NCBI RefSeq assembly: GCF_046600715.1
Contig: NZ_JBJMAV010000004.1
Coordinates: forward strand, 186,001-250,000
Direction: 5' to 3'
Source: Lysobacter_C viscosus
Lineage (GTDB): Bacteria > Pseudomonadota > Gammaproteobacteria > Xanthomonadales > Xanthomonadaceae
DNA length: 64,000 bases
Every line of letters begins with the position of its first letter. Position 1 is the first letter of the stretch. Position numbers and translations under genes: made by a program. The notes under the pieces were generated by a model that saw only the letters and a program-made list of their open reading frames with translations, made no database searches and was not told the DNA's origin. This document shows positions 18,014-24,967 of the stretch, piece after piece.

Positions 18014-20233
18014 ATGGAACCGTCAGGGCACGCCGGGGAGGGGGGTTGGGGGGGAGAGCGCTACCGGTTCGGGCCGGTGGTGGTCGATCCGGCCGCGCAC
18101 ACCCTCACCCGCGACGGCCATCCCATCGCCGTGGAGCCCAAGGCGTTTGCCGTGCTGCTGGCGCTGCTGGCGCGCCCGGGCGAGTTGATCCACCGCGACG
18201 ATCTGCTGGACCGGGTCTGGGGGCATCGCCACGTCACGCCGGGCGTACTGACCCGGGCCATCGGCCAGCTGCGCACGGCGCTGGGCGACGATGCCCACCA
18301 CCCGCGCTACATCCAGACGCAGCACGCGTTGGGCTACCGGTTCATCGCGGCGCTGGAGGGGGCCGACCCGGCACCGGCCGCGCCCGCCGCGACACCGGTC
18401 GGGGCCGTGAGTGGAGCCGCCGACGGACCGGAGCAGGGTCGGCCGCGCGAACCCGAAACGGAACCGGAACCGGACGACGCGCCTGCGGCGGCCGCCCCCC
18501 CGCTGTCTGCAGCGGTCGCGGTGCCCGCGGGCCCGGGCGAGGCGGTGCCCCCGGTCGTGGCTGACCGGCGGGCGCCGCAGGCGCACGGCACCTGGGGTTG
18601 GGGCGCGGCGCTGGTGCTGGTGGCGGCCGGGGCGGTGGCCTGGCTATCGCGCGACGGCGTGCCACCGGCCACCGAGGCGTCGATCGCGGTGCTCCCGTTC
18701 GCCACGCTCAGCGACGCCGCCGGCGACCGCTATTTCGCCGAGGGACTGGCAGTGGAGCTGCACGGCGCCCTGGCGGGCGTGCCGGGCCTCAAGGTGGCGG
18801 CGTGGTCGCCGGTTGCCTCGAGCCAGGACCCGGCGGAGTTCGGCCGCCGCCGCGGGGTCGCCACGGTGCTCGATGCGAGCGTGCGCCGGGATGGTGGCCG
18901 GGTGCGCATCAACGCGCGGCTGTCGGACACGCGCAGCGGCTACACGCTGTGGAGCGAGACCTTCGACCGCGACAGCTCCCAGATTTTCGCAACCCAGGCC
19001 GAGATCGCCGGGGAGGTGGTGCACGCGCTGGTCGGGGTGATGCCCGACGGCGGCGAGGGCCTGCGTCGACGCCTCGTCCCCACCCGCAACGTGGCCGCCT
19101 TCGATGCCTACCTGCAGGGCGTCCAGGCGCTGCTGAAGGGAGGCGCGGCCCGTGACGGGGCGGAGGCGCATTTCACCCGCGCGCTGGAGATCGACGCCGG
19201 CTTCGCGCGCGCGCAAGCCGGTCTGTGCCGGCTGGGCGTGTGGCGGTTTGAAAACCACGGCGACACATCGGCGTTCGAAGCCGCGCGGGTGGCGTGCCTG
19301 CGCGCGAACAACATGGACCCCACGCTGGGCGAAGTCGCGCTGGCGCTGGGCGATCTCTACCGCGCCCAGGGCGAACTGGAGCGGGCGGCCAGCTACTACG
19401 CCAGCATCGAAGCCGATCCCGCGCTGCGGCCGCAGGCACTGGTCGGGCTGGCCAAGCTGGACATCGCCCGGGAGCGCCCGGCGGAGGCGCTGGCGCGCTT
19501 CGATGCCGCCCTGGCGGCGCGACCGGGCGATGCGCAGCTGTATGCCGAGCGCGGCTACCAGCAGTTCCTCGCCGGCCAGCTGGAGCCGGCCATCGATTCG
19601 CTGCGCAAGGCCACGCAGCTGGAGCCCGGCGATGCCTACCACTGGAGCACCTACGGCGGCCTGCTGCTGACGGCCGGTCGCCGTGGGGAGGCGGCGGCGG
19701 CGCTGGAGCAATCGCTGGCGATCGAGCCGGTGGAGTCGGTGCTCAACAACCTCGGCACGTTGGCCTACCAGGATCGCGACTACGCCGCCGCGGCCGGCCA
19801 CTACCGGCGCGCGGTGCACCTCAACCCCGGCAGCTTCGAGCTGTGGGGCAACCTGGGCGATGCGTTGCTGGCGCAGGCGGGGTTGCGCACGGATGTCGAG
19901 ACCCGGGAGGCCTACGGCCGGGCGGCCGCCGGGGCGGCGGCCTACCTCAAGCACAAGCCCGGCGACGCGCGGGCGCAGGCGGCGATGGCCTACTACCGGG
20001 CCATCCAGGGTGATCGCGACGCGGCGCTGGAGCACGCCGCCCGTGCGCAGTCGGCAGGCGACGTACCCGAGGACGTCGCCTACTACCTGGCCGAGGCCTT
20101 CGCCTGGCTGGATCGGCCCGGTGAGGCGCGCCGCATGCTCGCGGCTGCGCGCGCCGATGGCATCCCGGAGGTCCGCATCACCGCCAATCCCCTGCTGGCC
20201 CGCATCGACGGGGCGGCGACCCGCGGCCCCTAG
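18014..20233 (+). CDS. ToxR/CadC-like membrane regulator with TPR repeats
   Basis: Protein of 739 residues. Residues 15-115 form an OmpR/PhoB-type winged helix (VVVDPAAHTLTRDGHPIAVEPKAF..., ending RYIQTQHALGYRFIA), a DNA-binding domain. A Pro/Ala/Glu-rich linker leads to one transmembrane helix near 197-213 (GAALVLVAAGAVAWL). The periplasmic part has a TolB/FlgO-like domain (ASIAVLPFATLSDAAGDRYFAEGL...) and then about eight TPR-like repeats to the end. This is the layout of CadC/ToxR one-component regulators that sense envelope signals. The target genes are unknown; the divergent DUF1232 gene and the small gene just downstream are candidates. Confidence 0.9.
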   Translation: MEPSGHAGEGGWGGERYRFGPVVVDPAAHTLTRDGHPIAVEPKAFAVLLALLARPGELIHRDDLLDRVWGHRHVTPGVLTRAIGQLRTALGDDAHHPRYIQTQHALGYRFIAALEGADPAPAAPAATPVGAVSGAADGPEQGRPREPETEPEPDDAPAAAAPPLSAAVAVPAGPGEAVPPVVADRRAPQAHGTWGWGAALVLVAAGAVAWLSRDGVPPATEASIAVLPFATLSDAAGDRYFAEGLAVELHGALAGVPGLKVAAWSPVASSQDPAEFGRRRGVATVLDASVRRDGGRVRINARLSDTRSGYTLWSETFDRDSSQIFATQAEIAGEVVHALVGVMPDGGEGLRRRLVPTRNVAAFDAYLQGVQALLKGGAARDGAEAHFTRALEIDAGFARAQAGLCRLGVWRFENHGDTSAFEAARVACLRANNMDPTLGEVALALGDLYRAQGELERAASYYASIEADPALRPQALVGLAKLDIARERPAEALARFDAALAARPGDAQLYAERGYQQFLAGQLEPAIDSLRKATQLEPGDAYHWSTYGGLLLTAGRRGEAAAALEQSLAIEPVESVLNNLGTLAYQDRDYAAAAGHYRRAVHLNPGSFELWGNLGDALLAQAGLRTDVETREAYGRAAAGAAAYLKHKPGDARAQAAMAYYRAIQGDRDAALEHAARAQSAGDVPEDVAYYLAEAFAWLDRPGEARRMLAAARADGIPEVRITANPLLARIDGAATRGP

Positions 20234-20282
20234 CCGCTTGCAGCACGGCGCTGCGTGGCGCCGATCCAACCGGAGTAATGAG

Positions 20283-20522
20283 ATGAGCGACTCCCCGAGT
20301 GCCCGTGAGGTGACGTTGCAAACCCCCAGTGGCGAGCAGGTCGTGGTGCGACTCGCGATCAGCGACAGCGGCGACCCCAGGGTGCCATCGCCCTACCCGC
20401 AGCGTCCCGGCGACGGCCTGGCACTGCTCGCGATCGACGGGCAGTCGATCCTGGAGATCAATTGGGAAGTGGCGCTGTTGGCAACCAGCAACGTGGAGGT
20501 GTCCCCGCCCCGCCCGAAGTAG
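20283..20522 (+). CDS. Small conserved-looking protein, 79 residues
   Basis: A short gene 49 bases after the regulator gene, on the same strand, with GGAG placed before the ATG. It encodes MSDSPSAREVTLQTPSGEQV, then VVRLAISDSGDPRVPSPYP and an end with ALLAIDGQSILEINWEVALL. It has no signal peptide or membrane segment, and the pattern suggests a small beta-rich cytoplasmic protein. Its position suggests co-transcription with the regulator. No family recognised. Confidence 0.65.
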   Translation: MSDSPSAREVTLQTPSGEQVVVRLAISDSGDPRVPSPYPQRPGDGLALLAIDGQSILEINWEVALLATSNVEVSPPRPK

Positions 20523-20557
20523 GCGCCCCCGGCCGCAGCGGACCGCGGGCGGACACG

Positions 20558-21199
20558 TCAGGCCGGGAGCATCGGCGCGGCGGCCTGCATGCACGCCGAT
20601 ACCGGCGCGAAGCTGCGCCGATGGTGCGGGCACGGTCCATGCGTACGCAGTGCGGCCAGGTGCGCAGGCGTGCCATAGCCCTTGTGCAGGTCGAAACCGT
20701 ACTGCGGCCACTGCGCGTGCAGCTGTCGCATCAGCCGGTCCCGGGTGACCTTGGCCAGGATCGACGCGGCCATGATCGCGCGGTCGCGGGCGTCGCCACC
20801 GATCAGCGCTTCGGCCGGGCAGGGCAGGCCGCGCGGGAGCGCGTTGCCGTCGATGCGCGCAAGCTCGGCGGCATGGGCCACGCCTTCCACCGCCAGGCGC
20901 ATGCCCAGCATCGTGGCCTGGTAGATGTTGAGCCGGTCGATGTCGCCGACTTCGATGCTTACGACGTGCCATGCGATGGCACGCTCGATGATTCGCTCGT
21001 ACAGCTGCTCGCGCCGCCGGGCGTTGAGTTGTTTGGAGTCGGCCAGCCCGTTGACCGGCGTGCGCCCGGGTCGCAGGACCACCGCGGCAACCACCACCGG
21101 GCCCGCCAGGGGGCCGCGACCGGCTTCGTCGACGCCGGCGACACGGCGCGCGCCGGGTGCCACCGGAAGGTCGAACGCGAGCTGGGAGCCGTCAGCCAT
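20558..21199 (-). CDS. rnhB: Ribonuclease HII
   Basis: Protein of 213 residues that removes ribonucleotides from RNA-DNA hybrids and misincorporated ribonucleotides in the chromosome. The family signature is present: AGVDEAGRGPLAGPVVVAAV holds the Asp and Glu metal ligands (DEAGRGPLAG). LADSKQLN and YQATMLGMRLAVEG follow, and the later Asp lies in ASILAKVTRDR after the GGDARDRAIMA segment. The ATG at 21199 overlaps the lpxB stop by eight bases, so translation is coupled; the frame is open further up only because it shadows lpxB. It is the last gene of the lpx block here. Confidence 0.96.
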   Translation of the reverse strand: MADGSQLAFDLPVAPGARRVAGVDEAGRGPLAGPVVVAAVVLRPGRTPVNGLADSKQLNARRREQLYERIIERAIAWHVVSIEVGDIDRLNIYQATMLGMRLAVEGVAHAAELARIDGNALPRGLPCPAEALIGGDARDRAIMAASILAKVTRDRLMRQLHAQWPQYGFDLHKGYGTPAHLAALRTHGPCPHHRRSFAPVSACMQAAAPMLPA

Positions 21200-22412
21200 G
21201 GGGTGATTCTGCATCGCCCGAAGGCCGCTGTCCCGGGGCGGCGAGCAGGCCGATGACGGCGTCGGCGGCGCGGGCGGAGGCGTCCTGCCGCAGGGTCTCG
21301 TGCAGGGCCGTGAAGCGGGGCTCGAGCCGGGCCGCCACGGAGGGGTCGCGCAGCGCGGCAAGCGTCGCGTCGGCCAGCTTCCCGGGGGTGCAATCGCGTT
21401 GCATCAGCTCCGGGACCAGCGCCTCCCCGGCCAGGACGTTGGGCAGGCTGTAGTGGTCGACCTTGAGCATGCCCAGCCCCTTGACCAGCGCGTGGGTGAG
21501 CGGCGCGACCTTGTACCCCACCACCATCGGACGCTTGGCCAGCAGGGCTTCCAGGGTGGCCGTGCCCGAGGCCAGCAGGATCGCGTCGCTGGCAGCCATC
21601 ACCGTGCGGGCGTGGCCATCGACCACGCGCAGCGCCGGGCGCAGCACGGCGGCGTCCGGGTGCGCGGCAAGCACGCGGTCGAACGCGGCCCGGGCTTGCG
21701 GCCCGGCCATCGGCGCAACGACCTGGATGCCGGGTATTTCGGCCACTACGCGGGCGGCGGCGGCCAGGAAATCCGGCGCCAGGCGTTCGACCTCGCCCGT
21801 GCGCGAACCGGGCAGCAGCGCCAGCATGGGGCGGGCGCTGTCGACCTGGAGCTGGGCGCGTGCGGCGCCGCGTTCGGGCAGCAGCGGCATTTCATCGGCC
21901 AGCGGATGGCCGACGAAGCGCGCATCGACCCCGTGGGCGGCGTAGATCGGCGGCTCCATCGGGAACAGGCACAGCACCAGGTCGGCGCTCCGGCCGATCT
22001 TCGCCGCGCGCGTCTCGCGCCACGCCCACACCGACGGGCTGACGTAGTGCACGGTGCGGATGCCGCGCGCCTTCAAAGCGCGCTCGAGGCCGAGGTTGAA
22101 GTCCGGCGCATCGATGCCGACGAACACGTCGGGTTGCCAGGCGAGCAGGCGCTCGCGCAGCCCGCGCCGCAGCCGCAGCAGGCGCGGCAGGTGGCGCAGC
22201 ACCTCGGCCAGGCCCATCACCGCCAGCGCGTCGGCGTCGAACCACGTCTCCATGCCCGCGTCGCGCATCTGCGGCCCGCCTATGCCGGCGAACGCCGCGT
22301 GCGGGTGGCGGCTGCGCAGTTCCGCGATCAGCCCCGCGCCCAGCAGGTCGCCGGAGGCCTCGCCGGCGACCAGTGCGATGCGGAGGGGGCGGGACGCGGC
22401 GTTCGGGTTCAT
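21192..22412 (-). CDS. lpxB: Lipid-A-disaccharide synthase
   Basis: Glycosyltransferase of 406 residues (GT19) that joins UDP-2,3-diacylglucosamine and lipid X to form the lipid A disaccharide at the inner membrane. Visible hallmarks are RIALVAGEASGDLLGAGL at the N-terminus, FAGIGGPQM, VFVGIDAPDFNLGLE, HYVSPSVWAWR and LALLPGSRTGEVERL. The C-terminal LASGTATLEALLAKRPMVVGY completes the set. The frame extends to 22658 but crosses a REP hairpin; the ATG at 22412 begins the conserved fold. In contrast to the tight spacing in the rest of the cluster, it is 246 bases from lpxA. Confidence 0.96.
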   Translation of the reverse strand: MNPNAASRPLRIALVAGEASGDLLGAGLIAELRSRHPHAAFAGIGGPQMRDAGMETWFDADALAVMGLAEVLRHLPRLLRLRRGLRERLLAWQPDVFVGIDAPDFNLGLERALKARGIRTVHYVSPSVWAWRETRAAKIGRSADLVLCLFPMEPPIYAAHGVDARFVGHPLADEMPLLPERGAARAQLQVDSARPMLALLPGSRTGEVERLAPDFLAAAARVVAEIPGIQVVAPMAGPQARAAFDRVLAAHPDAAVLRPALRVVDGHARTVMAASDAILLASGTATLEALLAKRPMVVGYKVAPLTHALVKGLGMLKVDHYSLPNVLAGEALVPELMQRDCTPGKLADATLAALRDPSVAARLEPRFTALHETLRQDASARAADAVIGLLAAPGQRPSGDAESPHG

Positions 22413-22543
22413 GGGTCCGGGATCGATGCGCAAGCCCGCATTGTGGCCGAAAGCCGGCGTCGTTCCGACCTGCGGGGCGGCTGCGCTTCCTGTAGGAGCC
22501 ACTCCGGCCGCGATCACGGTCACCGGAGTGCATCGCAAGCGTT

Positions 22544-22611
22544 GTAGGAGCGACGCAAGTCGCGACCGCGGGGCTTCGAGGTGCTTGCGATCGCGACTTG
22601 CGTCGCTCCTG
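22544..22611. repeat. REP hairpin inside the lpx cluster
   Basis: Arms GTAGGAGCGACGCAAGTCGC and the complementary GCGACTTGCGTCGCTCCTGC surround a 24-base middle. A half unit (GTAGGAGCCACTCCGGCCGCG) precedes it at about 22491. It lies between lpxA and lpxB, both on the minus strand. Confidence 0.93.
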
Positions 22612-22658
22612 CAAAGGTATTTGCCGGTGACAGGGCTCCTGCAGGAGGACCCGTGCAA

Positions 22659-23450
22659 TCAGCGCAGCAGGGGGCGGTCGCCGCTCTCGATGAAGGCCAG
22701 CAGGGCACGCACGTCATCGCTCTCGTCGGCGAGCGCGGCCAGCTTGGCGCGGGCGTCGTCCAACGACGCGCCAGCCATGTAGATGGCGCGGTAGGCGCGC
22801 TTGATCGCGCCGATGCGCTCGCTGTCGAACCCGCGGCGCTTGAGGCCTTCGCTGTTGATGCCACGCGGCCGGCCGTAGCCTTCCTGGGCCACCATCACGA
22901 ATGGCGGCACGTCGCCGTTGACGAACGCCCCCATGCCGATGAAGGCGTGGTCGCCGATGCGGCAGAACTGGTGGATGCCGGCGAACCCGCTGAGGATGAC
23001 GTGGTCGCCGATGGTGACGTGGCCGGCCAGGGTGGCGTTGTTGGAGAACACGCAATGGCTGCCGACGAAGCAATCGTGGGCGACGTGGGTATAGGCCAGC
23101 AGCCAGTTGTCGTGGCCGATGCGGGTGATGCCGCCGCCGCCGCCGGTACCGCGGTTGACGGTGGTGAATTCGCGGAAGGTGTTGCGGTCGCCGATTTCAA
23201 GTTCGGCGCGTTCCCCGGCGAACTTCTTGTCCTGCGGGTCGCCGCCGATGGCGCAGTGGCCGTGGAAGGTGTTGTCGCGGCCGATCCGGGTCGGGCCCTT
23301 GACGCTGCAGTGCGGGCCGAAGGTGGTGCCTTCGCCGACCTCGACGTCCCCGGCGACATGGCAGAAGGCGCCCACCTGCACGCCCCGCGCCAGCCGTGCG
23401 CCGGGTTCGACCACGGCGCTGGGGTGGATACCGGGCGCGGCGCCGTCCAC
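22659..23450 (-). CDS. lpxA: Acyl-[ACP]-UDP-N-acetylglucosamine O-acyltransferase
   Basis: First enzyme of lipid A synthesis, transferring an R-3-hydroxyacyl chain to UDP-GlcNAc. The 263 residues from a GTG at 23450 match the usual length. The left-handed beta-helix hexapeptides are clear (GIHPSAVVEPGARLARGVQVG onward). The signature HGHCAIGGDPQDKKF and the catalytic His region TYVAH-like (YTHVAHDCFVGSHC) are seen, with HQFCRIGDHAFIGMGAFV later. The GTG sits directly behind the fabZ stop with a two-base gap. A longer frame starting at 23489 would overlap fabZ and add residues outside the fold. Confidence 0.95.
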   Translation of the reverse strand: MDGAAPGIHPSAVVEPGARLARGVQVGAFCHVAGDVEVGEGTTFGPHCSVKGPTRIGRDNTFHGHCAIGGDPQDKKFAGERAELEIGDRNTFREFTTVNRGTGGGGGITRIGHDNWLLAYTHVAHDCFVGSHCVFSNNATLAGHVTIGDHVILSGFAGIHQFCRIGDHAFIGMGAFVNGDVPPFVMVAQEGYGRPRGINSEGLKRRGFDSERIGAIKRAYRAIYMAGASLDDARAKLAALADESDDVRALLAFIESGDRPLLR

Positions 23451-23452
23451 GG

Positions 23453-23914
23453 TCAGGCCTGGACCTCTGCACACAGGATGTCGGCGCACGCGGCCTGCTC
23501 GCCATCGACGCGGGCCACGCCGCTGTACATCGCCATGTTGCGGATCACCCGCTTGAGGGTGACCTCCAGTTCAAGCCGGTCGCCCGGCACGACCATGCGC
23601 GAGAACTTCGCCCCGTCGATCTTCACCAGGTAGAAGAGTTTCCCCTCGCTGGTGCTCTGCTGGCTGAGCTGGGTCAGCAGGCCGCCGGCCTGGGCCAGCG
23701 CCTCCACCACCAGCACCCCGGGCATGACCGGACGGCCGGGGAAATGGCCGTTGAAGAAGGGTTCGTTGCACGACACGTTCTTGTAGGCCAGCACGCGCTT
23801 GTGGGCCTCGAACTCGACCACGCGGTCGACCAGCAGGAACGGGTAGCGATGCGGCAGCAGGGTCTGGATCGTATTGGTGTCGATAGGCAGTTGCAGGGTC
23901 GAGCTCATCATCAT
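23453..23914 (-). CDS. fabZ: 3-hydroxyacyl-[ACP] dehydratase
   Basis: Hotdog-fold dehydratase of 153 residues in type II fatty acid synthesis. It converts 3-hydroxyacyl-ACP to enoyl-ACP and competes with LpxA for the same substrate. The motif LLPHRYPFLLVDRV and the active-site helix region with His57 (NGHFPGRPVMPG) and Glu71 (VVEALAQAGG) are intact. The first ATG overlaps the lpxD stop (ATGA), with two more in-frame ATGs right after, so the exact start is 23914, 23911 or 23908. Confidence 0.96.
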   Translation of the reverse strand: MMMSSTLQLPIDTNTIQTLLPHRYPFLLVDRVVEFEAHKRVLAYKNVSCNEPFFNGHFPGRPVMPGVLVVEALAQAGGLLTQLSQQSTSEGKLFYLVKIDGAKFSRMVVPGDRLELEVTLKRVIRNMAMYSGVARVDGEQAACADILCAEVQA

Positions 23915-24927
23915 TCCTTGTCGGCGGCGTTGACGCGTCGGGCCAGGGCGTCGAGCTGCCTGAAGCGGGCGGCGTTCTTGCGCCAGCTGCGATTGTCCAT
24001 CAGCGGGGTCCCCGAGGAGTACTCGCCGGGCTCGCGGATGGAGCGGGTGACCAGGCTCATCGCGGTGACGACGACCCGGTCGCAGATTTCAAGGTGGCCC
24101 AGCACGCCGGCCGCGCCGCCGATCAGGCAGTGCCGGCCGATGCGCGCGCTGCCGGCAACGGCCGCGCAGCCGGCCATCGCGGTATGCGCGCCGATGCGCA
24201 CGTTGTGGCCGATCTGGATCTGGTTGTCGAGGCGCACGTCCTCCTCCAGCACGGTGTCCTCTATGGCGCCGCGGTCGATGGTGGTGTTGGCGCCGATCTC
24301 GCAATCATCGCCGACCACCACGCCCCCCAGTTGCGGCACCTTGACCCAGTGGCCACCGTCCATGGCCAGGCCGAAGCCGTCCGCGCCCAGCACCGCACCG
24401 GGATGGATGCGCACGCGCTCGCCCAGGCGCACCCGACCGACCAGGGTGACCCGGGCCACGAGGTGGCTGCCGGCGCCGACGATGCAGTCCTCGCCGATCA
24501 CGCAGCCCGGGCCGACCACCGCGCCGGCAGCGACGCGGCTGCGCGCGCCAACCGTGGTGAATGGGCCGATGCTCGCATCCGGATCGACCTGCGCGTCGTC
24601 GTCGATCACCGCCGAAGGGTGGATCCCCGCGGGCGCCTCGCCGCGTGGCTCGAACAGGGCGGCGATCCTGGCGAAGGCCACGTACGGGTCGCGCGCGATC
24701 AGCGCGGTGCCCGCGTAGCCTTCTGCATCGTCCTGGCGCATCACTACCACGCCGGCGCGGCTGCCGGGGAGCTGGGCGCGATACCGCGGGTTGGCCAGGA
24801 ACGCGACCTGGTCGCCGGCCCCGGAGGCCAGCGTGCCCACGCCGCGAACGACGCAGCCCCCGTCGCCGTGCAGGCCGAGCCCGAAGTGCTCGGCCAGCGC
24901 GGCGGCGGTGTACGTCGCGGGTTGCAT
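23911..24927 (-). CDS. lpxD: UDP-3-O-(3-hydroxyacyl)glucosamine N-acyltransferase
   Basis: Third step of lipid A synthesis, N-acylating UDP-3-O-acylglucosamine. The 338 residues comprise an N-terminal uridine-binding domain (TAAALAEHFGLGLHGDGG...), a left-handed beta-helix from about 100 (GIHPSAVIDDDAQVDPDASIG onward) and a C-terminal helix. GADGFGLAMDGGHWVKVPQ and IGHNVRIG with the catalytic His are present. The ATG at 24927 is used; an upstream in-frame ATG at 24981 would run into bamA. The order bamA-lpxD-fabZ-lpxA is the classical one. Confidence 0.96.
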   Translation of the reverse strand: MQPATYTAAALAEHFGLGLHGDGGCVVRGVGTLASGAGDQVAFLANPRYRAQLPGSRAGVVVMRQDDAEGYAGTALIARDPYVAFARIAALFEPRGEAPAGIHPSAVIDDDAQVDPDASIGPFTTVGARSRVAAGAVVGPGCVIGEDCIVGAGSHLVARVTLVGRVRLGERVRIHPGAVLGADGFGLAMDGGHWVKVPQLGGVVVGDDCEIGANTTIDRGAIEDTVLEEDVRLDNQIQIGHNVRIGAHTAMAGCAAVAGSARIGRHCLIGGAAGVLGHLEICDRVVVTAMSLVTRSIREPGEYSSGTPLMDNRSWRKNAARFRQLDALARRVNAADKE

Positions 24928-24967
24928 CAGCGGCGTGGGTGGCGGGGACGCAGGCGCGCGGCCGTCG

